Source: Azospirillum sp. TSA2s (GTDB taxonomy: Bacteria > Pseudomonadota > Alphaproteobacteria > Azospirillales > Azospirillaceae). From it: a stretch of DNA of 64,000 bases. Each line of letters begins with the position of its first letter. Position 1 is the first letter of the stretch. The notes below the pieces were generated by a model. It ran no database searches. It saw only the letters and a list, made by a program, of their open reading frames with translations, and was not told where the DNA came from. Shown piece by piece: positions 10,403 through 19,471 of this stretch. The stretch lies in assembly GCF_004923315.1 (NCBI RefSeq), contig NZ_CP039650.1, forward strand, positions 124,001 to 188,000. The letters are read 5' to 3'. Position numbers and translations under genes: made by a program.

Positions 10403-11362
10403 ATGCGTCGCTGGCGCGGGGTGAGCAGGGTCTTCGTGCTGGTCGGCGTGGCAGCGCTCGCCGCCTGTGCGCAGAAGCCCGCCGGCACCGGCTCGGGCCT
10501 TCCGACCAGCGGCGTCTACAAGGTGGGCAAGCCCTATCAGATCAACGGCGTCTGGTACTATCCCAAGGAAGATTACGGCTACGACGAGACCGGCATCGCC
10601 TCGTGGTACGGTCCCGGCTTCCATGAGAAGAACACCGCCAACGGTGAAATCTACGACCAGAACGAATTGACCGCCGCGCACAAGACGCTGCCGATGCCGA
10701 GCCTGGTGCGGGTGACCAATCTGGACAATGGCCGGGCCATCGTGGTGCGCGTCAACGACCGCGGCCCCTATGCCAACGGCCGCATCATCGACATGTCTCG
10801 GCGCGGCGCCCAGCTGCTGGGCTTCGACGGTCCCGGCACCGCCAAGGTGCGCGTGCAGATCCTGGCGGAGGAAAGCCGCGCCATCGCCGCCGCCGCGCGC
10901 CAGGGCACGCCCGCCCCGATGCTGGCCGAACTCGACGGTCCGCCGCCGAAGGCCGCCCCGCGCGGCCGGATCGAGGTGACGGGACCGGCCGGACCGGTGA
11001 CGACGCTGGCGGCCGCCCGCCCGGCAGTGGTCGGCGCCCCCATTCCCCCGCCCGCCACCGTCGCCGGCAGCATGTCGGAAGGACGCTTCGTGCCGGCCCC
11101 GGTGGTGTCGCAATTGCCGGTGAGGGCGCACGAGGCCATCTATGTGCAGGTCGGCGCCTTCGGCAGCGAGGAGAATGTGGCGAAGGCTCGTGCGCGGCTG
11201 TCCGCCATCGGCCAGCGCGCCAGCGTCAGCCAGACGCGGTCGGCCGGCATGACCCTGCACCGCGTCCGCGTCGGCCCGCTGGACACTGTGGACCGTGCCG
11301 ACAGCCTGCTGAACCAGATCATCCAGGCCGGCCTTACGGAGGCCAAAATCGTGGTGGATTGA
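10403..11362 (+). CDS. rlpA: Septal ring lytic transglycosylase RlpA (lipoprotein)
   Basis: A 319-residue outer-membrane lipoprotein predicted to cleave denuded peptidoglycan at division sites. The start at 10403 follows an AAGGA site and gives a signal peptide ending in a lipobox (VAALAAC, Cys22). The double-psi beta-barrel RlpA domain (about 70-165) shows GIASWYGPGFHEKNTANGE with its catalytic Glu and the later VNDRGPYANGRIIDMS. A proline-rich linker leads to a C-terminal SPOR domain (about 245-319, IYVQVGAFGSEENV...), which binds septal glycans. The gene is 87 bases before the D,D-carboxypeptidase gene, consistent with a cell wall pair. Confidence 0.93.
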   Translation: MRRWRGVSRVFVLVGVAALAACAQKPAGTGSGLPTSGVYKVGKPYQINGVWYYPKEDYGYDETGIASWYGPGFHEKNTANGEIYDQNELTAAHKTLPMPSLVRVTNLDNGRAIVVRVNDRGPYANGRIIDMSRRGAQLLGFDGPGTAKVRVQILAEESRAIAAAARQGTPAPMLAELDGPPPKAAPRGRIEVTGPAGPVTTLAAARPAVVGAPIPPPATVAGSMSEGRFVPAPVVSQLPVRAHEAIYVQVGAFGSEENVAKARARLSAIGQRASVSQTRSAGMTLHRVRVGPLDTVDRADSLLNQIIQAGLTEAKIVVD

Positions 11363-11449
11363 TCCGTCCACCCGACCTCATTCCCGGCTGCTCTTCCCGA
11401 GCGCCAATGACCCAATGCCTGTACCGAGTGCCCTTGGAGGATTGTTGCC

Positions 11450-12640
11450 ATGAACGCTGTTGTCGTCCGCCTGTGTGCCGTTTTCGGCCGTTCCGTTGCT
11501 GTTGCGGCCGGAATTGCGATGGCCGGGGCCACGATTGGCGCCGGCTTCACCGCGGTCTCGGTCCAGGCCGCGACCATCGACACCATCGCCAAGCAGGCGA
11601 TCCTCGTCGATCTGACCTCGGACACCGTACTGTTCGAGAAGAATGCCGACGAGCGCATGGCGCCTTCGTCGATGAGCAAGATCATGACCGCCTACATGGT
11701 CTTCGAGGCGATCAAGGCCGGCCGCCTGACGCTGGAGAGCACGCTGCCGGTGAGCGAGCGGGCCTGGCGGATGCAGGGCTCCAAGATGTTCGTGGAGCTT
11801 CACAACAACATCAAGGTCGACGACCTGCTGAAGGGCATGATCGTCCAGTCCGGCAACGACGCCTGCATCGTGCTGGCCGAAGGGCTGGCCGGATCGGAAG
11901 GGGCCTTCGCCGAACAGGCGAACAAGAAGGCGCGCGAACTGGGGCTGAAGAACAGCAACTTCGTCAACGCCACCGGCTGGCCCGACCCGAACCACTATAT
12001 GACCGCCCGTGACCTCGCGCTCCTGGCCGAACGCCTGATCAAGGACTTCCCCGAGTTCTACAAGTACGATTCGATCCGGGAGTTCAAGTATCACGGCATC
12101 ACCCAGGGCAACCGCAACCCGCTGCTCTACCGCAACATGAATGTGGACGGCCTGAAGACCGGCCACACCGACGCCGGCGGCTATGGTCTGACCGCATCGG
12201 GCGAGCGCGAGGGGCGCCGGTTGCTGCTGGTGGTCAACGGCCTGCCCAGCATGCAGGCGCGCGCGGACGAATCGGCCCGGCTGATCGAGTGGGGTTTCCG
12301 TGAATTCGCCTCCTACACCCTCTACAAGGGCGGCGAGACGATCGAGCAGGTGCCGGTCTGGCTGGGCGAGCAGGATATGGTGCCGGTCACCGTGCCGCAG
12401 AACCTGAGCGTCACCATGGCCCGCGCCGACCGCCCGGGCATGAAGGTGTCGCTGGTCAGCAGCGCGCCGGTTGCCGCCCCGATCAAGAAGGGCGACACTG
12501 TCGGCAAGCTGGTCATCTCCGCCCCCGGTTTCCCGGGCAAGGAGGTGCCGGTGGTTGCGGCGCAGGACGTGCCGAAGGCCGGCTTCGTCGGCCGCGCCTT
12601 CGCCGCCGCCAAATATCTCGTCTTCGGCAACAGCCTGTAA
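11450..12640 (+). CDS. D-alanyl-D-alanine carboxypeptidase (DacA/DacC family)
   Basis: A 396-residue penicillin-binding protein that trims the terminal D-Ala from peptidoglycan stem peptides. All three serine-peptidase motifs of family S11 are present: SMSK (Ser74, Lys77), SGN (134-136) and KTG (236-238). A Sec signal peptide ends near residue 41. The C-terminal PBP5-like beta domain (about 285-370) is followed by a short amphipathic tail (GRAFAAAKYLVFGNSL) suited to membrane association. It lies after rlpA and two bases before the tmk start, so tmk and downstream genes may be read through from here. Confidence 0.93.
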   Translation: MNAVVVRLCAVFGRSVAVAAGIAMAGATIGAGFTAVSVQAATIDTIAKQAILVDLTSDTVLFEKNADERMAPSSMSKIMTAYMVFEAIKAGRLTLESTLPVSERAWRMQGSKMFVELHNNIKVDDLLKGMIVQSGNDACIVLAEGLAGSEGAFAEQANKKARELGLKNSNFVNATGWPDPNHYMTARDLALLAERLIKDFPEFYKYDSIREFKYHGITQGNRNPLLYRNMNVDGLKTGHTDAGGYGLTASGEREGRRLLLVVNGLPSMQARADESARLIEWGFREFASYTLYKGGETIEQVPVWLGEQDMVPVTVPQNLSVTMARADRPGMKVSLVSSAPVAAPIKKGDTVGKLVISAPGFPGKEVPVVAAQDVPKAGFVGRAFAAAKYLVFGNSL

Positions 12641-12642
12641 TT

Positions 12643-13311
12643 GTGACGACCATGCCGACCTCCTTCACCGCCTCCGCCAACCGTGGCCGCTTCATCACGC
12701 TGGAAGGCGGCGAAGGGGCCGGCAAGTCGACGCAGCTGCGCCGTCTGGCCGACGGTCTGCGCGCCCGCGGCATCGACGTCGTGACGACGCGCGAGCCCGG
12801 CGGGTCGCCGGGGGCAGAGGAAATTCGCGGCCTGCTGGTGACCGGCGAGACCGGCCGCTGGAGCCCGGTGACGGAGGCGCTGCTGCACACCGCCGCCCGC
12901 CGCGACCATCTGGAACGGACGGTATGGCCGGCGCTGGATGCCGGGCGGTGGGTGCTGTGCGACCGCTTCTTCGACAGCACCATGGCCTATCAGGGCTATG
13001 GGCTGGGGCTGGGGCGCCAGTTGGTGGAAACCCTGCAGCGGGCGGCATTGGGCGAGTTCCGCCCCGACCTGACGCTGATCCTGGACATCGAGGTCGAGCA
13101 GGGTCTGCGCCGCGCCGCCTCGCGCCATGGCGGCGAGGACCGCTATGAGCGGATGGACATCGGCTTTCACCAGCGGCTGCGCGACGGCTTCCTCGACATC
13201 GCCCGGCGGGAGCCGGAGCGTTGCGCGGTGGTGGACGCCGACGCCGATCTGGACGGGGTGCAGGCCCGCGTCTGGAACGCCGTCGCCGGTCGGTTGGGGT
13301 TGGACTCGTGA
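12643..13311 (+). CDS. tmk: Thymidylate kinase
   Basis: Cytoplasmic kinase that phosphorylates dTMP to dTDP. The 222-residue protein has the P-loop GGEGAGKST (22-30), the DR(F/Y) motif in LCDRFFDSTMAYQGYG, and an Arg-rich lid region. A GTG start at 12643 is given; an ATG three codons later (12652) is equally possible and neither has a clear ribosome binding site, which fits coupling to the carboxypeptidase gene that stops at 12640. The tmk-holB order is conserved in alphaproteobacteria. Confidence 0.95.
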   Translation: MTTMPTSFTASANRGRFITLEGGEGAGKSTQLRRLADGLRARGIDVVTTREPGGSPGAEEIRGLLVTGETGRWSPVTEALLHTAARRDHLERTVWPALDAGRWVLCDRFFDSTMAYQGYGLGLGRQLVETLQRAALGEFRPDLTLILDIEVEQGLRRAASRHGGEDRYERMDIGFHQRLRDGFLDIARREPERCAVVDADADLDGVQARVWNAVAGRLGLDS

Positions 13312-14441
13312 GCAAGGCGCGCACCTCTGCCCCCGCGGCGCCGACGGCGGAAGAGGCGCTCGCCCCCCGGCGCAACCCGGACCTCGTCGGGCACGAGGAG
13401 GCAGAACGGCTGCTGCTGGAGGCCTGGAATTCCGGCCGGCTGCCGCATGCCTGGCTGATCGGCGGCACGCCGGGGATCGGCAAGGCGACGCTGGCCTTCC
13501 GCTTCGCCCGCTTCGTCCTGGCCCAGGACCCGCCGGGGGACAGCCTGTTCGGCAATAGTCTCTTGGGCGGAGCGGCGCCGGTCACCTCGCTGCACATCGG
13601 GCCGGACCATCCGGTGTTCCGCCGGGTGGCGTCGGGCGGCCATGCCGATCTGCTGACCATCGAGCGCCAGCGCGACGAGAAGAAGGGCCGGTTGAAGCGC
13701 GACATTGCGGTGGACGACGTGCGCAAGATCGGTCCGTTCCTGCGCCGCACCTCGGCGGAAGGTGGCTGGCGCGTCGCGGTGATCGACGGCGCCGACCGCA
13801 TGAACCTCAGCGGCCTGAACGCCATCCTGAAAATCCTGGAAGAGCCGCCGCCCGGCGCCCTGCTACTGCTGGTCAGCGACAATCCCGGCGGCATGCTGCC
13901 GACCATCCGCTCGCGCTGCCGCAAGCTGACGCTGAAGCCGCTGGCGGAAGACACCGTCATCGACCTGCTGGGGCATCACCGGCCGGACATCGCCGCCGAC
14001 GACCGCCCGGCGCTGGCCCGCCTGTCGGAGGGCAGCGTCGGCCGCGCCATCGATCTGGCAGATGCCGGTGGATTGGCGCTGTACCGCGAGATGGTCGGGC
14101 TGCTGTCCGACCTGCCGCGCATCGACATCGTCGCCGCTCACGCCTTCGGCGACAAGCTGACCCGCAAACAGGACGACGGGATGTTCGAGACGGCGACGGA
14201 GTTGCTGGTCTGGTGGCTGGCCCGCTTCGCCCGGTCGCTCGCCCGCGGGTCCTGGCCAGCCGAGGTGGTGCCGGGCGAGGCCGCCCTGATGACCCGGCTG
14301 GCCAATGCTCGCGGTCTTGAACGTTGGGTGGAGGTGTGGGAAAAGGTTCAGCGTCTTTTCGCGCGCGCGGAATCCGCAAACCTGGACCGCAAGCAGGTGG
14401 TCCTGAACGCACTGGCAGCGCTGGAAACGGCCGCCGCCTAG
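13308..14441 (+). CDS. holB: DNA polymerase III delta-prime subunit
   Basis: A 377-residue clamp-loader subunit. It has a Walker A-like loop GGTPGIGKAT (52-61), the NAILKILEEPP segment and the SRC arginine-finger motif (SRCRKL) that are characteristic of the delta-prime and gamma/tau family. The GTG start overlaps the tmk stop in GTGA, and the alternative long frame from 13221 lies inside tmk, so I reject it. Position between tmk and metG is the usual order in this class. The N-terminal 20 residues are low-complexity. Confidence 0.93.
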   Translation: MSKARTSAPAAPTAEEALAPRRNPDLVGHEEAERLLLEAWNSGRLPHAWLIGGTPGIGKATLAFRFARFVLAQDPPGDSLFGNSLLGGAAPVTSLHIGPDHPVFRRVASGGHADLLTIERQRDEKKGRLKRDIAVDDVRKIGPFLRRTSAEGGWRVAVIDGADRMNLSGLNAILKILEEPPPGALLLLVSDNPGGMLPTIRSRCRKLTLKPLAEDTVIDLLGHHRPDIAADDRPALARLSEGSVGRAIDLADAGGLALYREMVGLLSDLPRIDIVAAHAFGDKLTRKQDDGMFETATELLVWWLARFARSLARGSWPAEVVPGEAALMTRLANARGLERWVEVWEKVQRLFARAESANLDRKQVVLNALAALETAAA

Positions 14442-14493
14442 CGTTGTTTCTTGAACCTGCCGGTTGAACCTGACTTGAAAGAAAGTGCCGCAA

Positions 14494-16044
14494 ATGGCCG
14501 GGCCGAAGACCTTCTATCTGACGACGCCGATCTATTACGTGAACGACGTGCCGCACATCGGCCACGCCTACACGACGCTTGCCTGCGACGTCCTCGCCCG
14601 GTTCATGCGCCTTGACGGCTATGACGTGAAGTTCCTGACCGGCACCGACGAGCATGGCCAGAAGGTGGAGAAGTCGGCGGAAAAGGCCGGCATCGCGCCG
14701 CAGGCCTTCACCGACCGGGTGTCGCAGAATTTCCGCGATCTCGTGTCGCTGATGAACTATTCCAACGACGACTTCATCCGCACCACCGAGCCGCGCCACG
14801 TCAAGTCGGTGCAGGCGCTGTGGACGGTGTTGAAGGAGAAGGGCGAGATTTATCTCGGCTCCTACGCCGGCTGGTATTCGGTTCGCGACGAAGCCTTCTA
14901 TGGCGAGGACGAACTGACCACCAATGCCGAGGGCAAGAAGATCGCCCCCACCGGCGCCGAGTGCGAATGGGTGGAGGAGCCCTCCTATTTCTTCAAGCTC
15001 TCGGCCTGGCAGGACCGGCTGATCGAGTTCTATGAACAGAACCCGGACTTCATCGCGCCGGCCGGCAAGCGCAACGAGGTGATGGCCTTCGTCAAGTCGG
15101 GGCTGAAGGACCTGTCGGTCAGCCGCACCACCTTCAAGTGGGGCATCCCGGTGCCGGGCGACGACGCCCATATCATGTATGTCTGGCTCGACGCGCTGGC
15201 GAACTACATCACCGCCGTCGGCTATCCCGACACGACGGGTGAGTATGCCAAGTACTGGCCGGCCGACCTGCACATGGTCGGCAAGGACATCCTGCGCTTC
15301 CATGCCGTCTATTGGCCGGCCTTCCTGATGGCCGCCGGCCTGCAGCCGCCCCGCCGTGTCTTCGCCCATGGCTGGTGGACGATCGAAGGCCAGAAGATGT
15401 CGAAATCTCTCGGCAACGTCATCGCGCCGGAAACGCTGGTCAACACCTACGGCCTCGACCAGACCCGCTATTTCCTGCTGCGCGAGGTGCCGTTCGGCAA
15501 TGACGGCGACTTCTCGCACAAGCAGATGGTCAACCGGATCAACGGCAACCTCGCCAACGATTACGGCAATCTGGTGCAGCGCGTCCTGTCGATGATCGGC
15601 AAGAACTGCGGCGCCGCCGTGCCGACGCCGGGCGCGTTCACCGAGGCTGACAACACGCTGCTCGGCTCGGCTTACGGCATGCTGGACATCGTCCGGGCGG
15701 AGATCAAGGCGCAGGCGTTCCACAAGGCGCTGGATGCCATCTGGGCCGTGGTCGGCGACGCCAACCGCTATGTCGACGAACAGGCCCCGTGGGCGCTGAA
15801 GAAGACCGACCCGGCGCGCATGGCGACCGTGCTGTATGTGCTGGCCGAGACGATCCGTCATCTGGCGATCCTGACCCAGCCGGTGATGCCGGACAGCTCC
15901 GCGAAGATCCTCGACCTGCTGGCGCTGGGACCGGATGCGCGCGGCTTCGGCACGCTGGGTCCGTCGGGGGCGCTGGCTGCCGGCACGCCGCTGCCGACGC
16001 CGCAGGGTGTCTTCCCGCGTTACGTCGAAGAACCGAAGGCCTGA
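14494..16044 (+). CDS. metG: Methionyl-tRNA synthetase
   Basis: A class I aminoacyl-tRNA synthetase of 516 residues charging tRNA-Met. The HIGH motif is at 21-24 (VPHIGHAYTT) and KMSKS at 301-305. The protein lacks the C-terminal tRNA-binding (EMAP-like) domain of the longer bacterial enzymes, and the insertion domain lacks the four-Cys zinc knuckle, which is the short alphaproteobacterial form. I choose ATG 14494 because the GAAAGAAAG site lies nine bases upstream of it; a GTG at 14485 would be directly adjacent to that site. It follows holB by 52 bases and precedes tatD by 8. Confidence 0.96.
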   Translation: MAGPKTFYLTTPIYYVNDVPHIGHAYTTLACDVLARFMRLDGYDVKFLTGTDEHGQKVEKSAEKAGIAPQAFTDRVSQNFRDLVSLMNYSNDDFIRTTEPRHVKSVQALWTVLKEKGEIYLGSYAGWYSVRDEAFYGEDELTTNAEGKKIAPTGAECEWVEEPSYFFKLSAWQDRLIEFYEQNPDFIAPAGKRNEVMAFVKSGLKDLSVSRTTFKWGIPVPGDDAHIMYVWLDALANYITAVGYPDTTGEYAKYWPADLHMVGKDILRFHAVYWPAFLMAAGLQPPRRVFAHGWWTIEGQKMSKSLGNVIAPETLVNTYGLDQTRYFLLREVPFGNDGDFSHKQMVNRINGNLANDYGNLVQRVLSMIGKNCGAAVPTPGAFTEADNTLLGSAYGMLDIVRAEIKAQAFHKALDAIWAVVGDANRYVDEQAPWALKKTDPARMATVLYVLAETIRHLAILTQPVMPDSSAKILDLLALGPDARGFGTLGPSGALAAGTPLPTPQGVFPRYVEEPKA

Positions 16045-16052
16045 GTTCCCTG

Positions 16053-16832
16053 ATGCTCGTCGACAGCCATTGCCATCTCGACTTTCCCGATTTCGCCGAA
16101 GAACTGGACGCGGTCGTCGACCGCGCCCGGCAGGCCGGCATCGGGCGGATGGTCACCATCTGCACCTACATCAGCCGGTTCGACCGCATCCTGGCGGTGG
16201 CGGAGCGCTATGACGACATCCTCTGCTCGGTGGGGGTCCATCCCCATCAGGCGCAGGAGGAGGTCGCCATCACCACGACCGAAACGTTGGTGGAGCTGTC
16301 GCGCCATCCCAAGGTGATCGGGCTCGGCGAAACCGGGCTCGATTATTTCTACGACAAGAGCCCGCGCGACCTGCAGCAGGAGTGCTTCCGCCGGCACATC
16401 CGCGCCAGCCTGGAGACCGGCCTGCCGCTGATCATCCACACCCGCGACGCCGACGACGACACCATGCGCATCGTCAAGGAGGAAGCGGCCGGCCAGCCGG
16501 TGAAGGGGCTGCTGCATTGCTTCAGCTCCGGCCGGGCGCTTGCGGAAGAGGCGGTGGAGTACGGCTTCAGCCTGTCGCTGTCCGGGATCGTCACCTTCAA
16601 GAAGTCGGAAGACCTGCGCGCCATCGTGAAGGACGTGCCGCTCGACCGCATCCTGGTGGAGACGGATGCGCCTTACCTCGCGCCGATCCCCTTCCGCGGC
16701 AAGCGCAACGAGCCGGCTTACGTCGCCCACACCGCGGCCTGCGTGGCGGAGGTGAAGGGCGTGTCGGCGGAGGAGCTGGCGCGGGTCACCACCGACAATT
16801 TCTTCCGCCTGTTCGACAAGGCGGCTGCATGA
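16053..16832 (+). CDS. tatD: TatD-family metal-dependent deoxyribonuclease
   Basis: A 259-residue TIM-barrel hydrolase of the TatD family, which act as 3'-5' DNases and in quality control. Metal ligands visible are the HxH pair (MLVDSHCHLD, His6 and His8), the glutamate in GLGETGLDY, and histidines in LIIHTRDA and LLHCFSSG, with the catalytic Asp in ILVETDAPYLAP. It starts eight bases after the metG stop and its stop codon overlaps the next start (ATGA). The metG-tatD-MBL order is common in alphaproteobacteria, where this gene is often annotated ycfH. Confidence 0.94.
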   Translation: MLVDSHCHLDFPDFAEELDAVVDRARQAGIGRMVTICTYISRFDRILAVAERYDDILCSVGVHPHQAQEEVAITTTETLVELSRHPKVIGLGETGLDYFYDKSPRDLQQECFRRHIRASLETGLPLIIHTRDADDDTMRIVKEEAAGQPVKGLLHCFSSGRALAEEAVEYGFSLSLSGIVTFKKSEDLRAIVKDVPLDRILVETDAPYLAPIPFRGKRNEPAYVAHTAACVAEVKGVSAEELARVTTDNFFRLFDKAAA

Positions 16833-17638
16833 CAGTGGGCGGCGCATCAACCGGCGCGATGCGCGTGACCGTCCTTGGCTGTGGCGGGTCGCGCGGCGTG
16901 CCGGTGATCGCCGGCATACCCGGCGGCCAATGGGGCCGCTGCGATCCCGCCAATCCGAAGAACCGCCGCATGCGCCCGTCGGTGCTGGTGGAGAGCGGCG
17001 AGGTGTCGGTGCTGGTCGACACCTCCCCCGACCTGCGGCAGCAGCTGCTGGACAGCGGCTGTGCGCGGCTGGATGCCGTGCTGTGGACCCACCAGCATGC
17101 CGACCATTGCCACGGCATCGACGAGCTGCGCGAGATCTGCCGCCACATGCATGCGCCGATCGACGCCTATGGCTGGGACGAACATCTGCGGGACATCGAA
17201 ACCCGCTTCCCCTACTGCTTCGATCCGCTGCCCGAAGGGTATCCTTTCTACCGGCCGGTGCTGAAAACGCACCGCGTCGACGGCCCGTTCAGCGTGAAAG
17301 GGCTGGAGGTGACGCCGTTCGAACAGGACCATGGCTATATGCGAACGGTCGGCTACCGGTTCGGGCGCTTCGCATATTCGACCGACGTGGTGCGGCTGGA
17401 CGACCATGCGTTCGAGGCGCTGGCGGGGGTGGACACCTGGATGGTCGATTGCGGCCGGATCGAGCCACCGCACCCGGTGCACGCGCACCTGGCGCTGACG
17501 CTGGAGTGGATCGAACGGGTGAAGCCGCGGCGGGCGTTCCTGACCCACATGGACAACAGCATGGACTACGACAGCCTGCTGCGGACCCTGCCGCCGGGGG
17601 TCGAGCCGGCATTTGATGGGATGGTGATCGAAGTTTAG
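16829..17638 (+). CDS. MBL-fold metallohydrolase (PhnP-like phosphodiesterase family)
   Basis: A 269-residue metallo-beta-lactamase-fold enzyme. The di-metal signature is THQHADH (His88, His90, Asp92, His93), with later ligands in FEQDHGYM, STDVV and LTHMDNSMDY. The N-terminal MRVTVLGCGGSRGVPVIAG is typical of the PhnP and lipoate-associated group that cleave cyclic phosphodiesters. The gene sits outside any phn cluster, so a C-P lyase role is unlikely; the substrate is unknown. It overlaps tatD by four bases and ends three bases before a 131-bp palindromic element. Confidence 0.88.
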   Translation: MTVGGASTGAMRVTVLGCGGSRGVPVIAGIPGGQWGRCDPANPKNRRMRPSVLVESGEVSVLVDTSPDLRQQLLDSGCARLDAVLWTHQHADHCHGIDELREICRHMHAPIDAYGWDEHLRDIETRFPYCFDPLPEGYPFYRPVLKTHRVDGPFSVKGLEVTPFEQDHGYMRTVGYRFGRFAYSTDVVRLDDHAFEALAGVDTWMVDCGRIEPPHPVHAHLALTLEWIERVKPRRAFLTHMDNSMDYDSLLRTLPPGVEPAFDGMVIEV

Positions 17639-17640
17639 GA

Positions 17641-17771
17641 GTCGGCTTCGATGCCCCCACCTAACCTCCCCCGCTTCGCAGGGGAGGGACTGCCGCCACT
17701 CTCCCGCATCAGCACCTGTCCCCTCCCCTGCGAAGCGGGGGAGGGTTAGGGTGGGGGCAATCGAAGCCGAC
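17641..17771. repeat. Large palindromic intergenic repeat, copy 1
   Basis: A 131-bp nearly perfect inverted repeat between two convergent genes. Outer arms GTCGGCTTCGAT (17641-17652) and ATCGAAGCCGAC (17760-17771) enclose GC-rich inner arms that read CCCCCACCTAACCTCCCCC on the left and pair with GGGGGAGGGTTAGGGTGGGG on the right. Each inner arm can also fold alone because CCTCCCC faces GGGGAGG across GCTTCGCA. The central 25-30 bases (ACTCTCCCGCATCAGCACC) are shared with copy 2 at 28430-28534. It probably also ends transcription from both sides. Confidence 0.85.
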
Positions 17772-17790
17772 GCCCCACCCCAAAAGCTCC

Positions 17791-18888
17791 TTACTTCTTC
17801 TTCTCAAGCGGCGGGGCCGCGTAGACGAAGCGGTCGAAGCTGTATTCGGCAACGCGGAACCACAGATACTCTTCCTCGCGGAACTTCTTCCACGCCTCGT
17901 AGATCTTGCGGAACTTCTCGTTCTTCGCCGCCTCTTCCTCATACACTTCGATGGAGGCCTGATAGCAGGCCTGCATCACCTCGTTCGGGAAGGGACGCAG
18001 CTGGGTGCCGGCGGCGACCAGACGCTTCAGCGCGGTCATGTTCTGGACGTCGTACTTGCCCAGCATGTCGAGCGTGGCGTCGGAGCAGGCGGCCTGCAGC
18101 GCCGCCTTGTAGGCCGGCGGCAGCGACTCGAACTTGTCCTTGCCGAACAGCATGGACACCTGCGGCCCGCCTTCCCACCAGCCGGGATAGTAGTAGTACT
18201 TGGCAACCTTGTTGAAGCCGAGCTTCTCGTCGTCATAGGGGCCGACGAACTCGGCGCCGTCGATGGTGCCCTTTTCCAGCGCCGGGTAGATGTCGCCGCC
18301 GCCGATCTGCTGCGGCACGACGCCCAGCTTCGCCATGATGGTGCCGGCATAGCCGCCGATGCGGAACTTCAGGCCCTTCAGGTCCTCGACCGACTTGATC
18401 TCCTTGCGGAACCAGCCGCCCATCTGCGTGCCGGTGTTGCCGGCGCCGATGGCGACCAGATTGTGGCCGGCGAAGAACTCCGCCATCAGCTCCTTGCCGC
18501 CGCCGTGGGTCATCCAGGCATTCTGCTGGCGGGCGTTCAGGCCGAACGGCATCGCCGCGTCGAAGGCGAAGGTCGGATCCTTGCCGACGTAGTAATAGGA
18601 GACGGTGTGGCCGCACTCGATCGTGCCGTCCTTGACCGCGTCCAGAACCTGCAGAGCCGGAACGATCTCGCCAGCCGCGAAGACGCGGATCTGGAACTTG
18701 CCGTCCGTCAGTTCGGCCACGCGCTTCGCCACGAACTCCGCACCGCCATAGATGGTGTCGAGGCTCTTCGGGAAGCTGGAGGCGCAGCGCCACTTGATCT
18801 CGGGCGCGGACTGGGCGATGGCGGGGGCGGCAAGCGTGCTGGCGGCGACGCCCACACCGGCGGAGGTCAGAAATGCACGACGTTTCAT
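17791..18888 (-). CDS. TRAP transporter substrate-binding protein (DctP/TakP family), orphan 1
   Basis: Periplasmic solute receptor of 365 residues for a TRAP-type secondary transporter. The N-terminus MKRRAFLTSAGVGVAAS carries a twin-arginine signal with cleavage near AIAQ. The body follows the TakP-like branch, with WRCASSFPKSLDTIYGG early, GWFRKEIKSVEDLKGLKFRIGG (the conserved Arg that holds the ligand carboxylate), and YYYYPGWWEGG. These usually bind alpha-keto or other organic acids. A strong AAGGGAG site precedes the ATG. No DctQ or DctM membrane subunit is near, so it is an orphan here. A close paralogue lies at 46710-47798. Confidence 0.92.
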   Translation of the reverse strand: MKRRAFLTSAGVGVAASTLAAPAIAQSAPEIKWRCASSFPKSLDTIYGGAEFVAKRVAELTDGKFQIRVFAAGEIVPALQVLDAVKDGTIECGHTVSYYYVGKDPTFAFDAAMPFGLNARQQNAWMTHGGGKELMAEFFAGHNLVAIGAGNTGTQMGGWFRKEIKSVEDLKGLKFRIGGYAGTIMAKLGVVPQQIGGGDIYPALEKGTIDGAEFVGPYDDEKLGFNKVAKYYYYPGWWEGGPQVSMLFGKDKFESLPPAYKAALQAACSDATLDMLGKYDVQNMTALKRLVAAGTQLRPFPNEVMQACYQASIEVYEEEAAKNEKFRKIYEAWKKFREEEYLWFRVAEYSFDRFVYAAPPLEKKK

Positions 18889-19471
18889 GCAGAAGCTCCC
18901 TTGTTCATTCTCTGTTATGCGTTCTTATTGCCGGACCGGCGGACACCCTGCCAAGGCGTGTCGGTCCGCACCCGGGCATGGCAGGACCCTCACGGGACCG
19001 GGCGATGCCGGATGAGCAGGGAAAGCGGGAATGAGTGGGATGCACGCTCGACCGACCCGGACGGCGCACCCTCGGGACCCATGGAACCGGTGGGCACCGG
19101 CGCGTTGCGCCATCCGCCCGGTTCCATGGCGTGCCGACGTTGGTGTGCGTTTCCTCCCGTCCATCCGGGCTTGCCGCCGGCCTTCCGGCCGATCCGCCCC
19201 AACTTTCTTTTGCCAATCGGATTATGCAGGAAGCAAACGGTCGGGATCAAGCGCGATCGGGAATTGAAGCCTGTATTTCAGAGGTTTAACGCTGCGACGC
19301 GAAGCCGCGGGTTTCATTCAATCATAGGCCCGCTGGTGTTCCGCATCCATTCGACGCTAAACGTCTCGACTCCGGCGGCGGCACCCCCATCTTTTGCAAT
19401 GCGTGCCCCGGGAACCCGGCCGGGCTGGAATGTTGAAGAGGGCGGAACAGGCACTTGCGGGTTGAACGGCC
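18889..19471. other. Non-coding stretch between TRAP receptor and opgC
   Basis: Some 580 bases upstream of two divergent genes. Open frames here have poor codon bias and no credible start signals. The stretch holds a nested inverted repeat at 19079-19129 and presumably the promoters of both flanking genes, but I cannot assign a promoter sequence with confidence. Confidence 0.5.
19079..19129. repeat. Nested inverted repeat (possible cruciform or RNA hairpin)
   Basis: CCATGGAACCGG (19079-19090) and CCGGTTCCATGG (19118-19129) are perfect 12-base complements. Between them GGCGC (19099-19103) and GCGCC (19107-19111) form a second short stem. There is no T run, so it is not a standard terminator; an operator or a structured leader are the alternatives. 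Confidence 0.55.
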
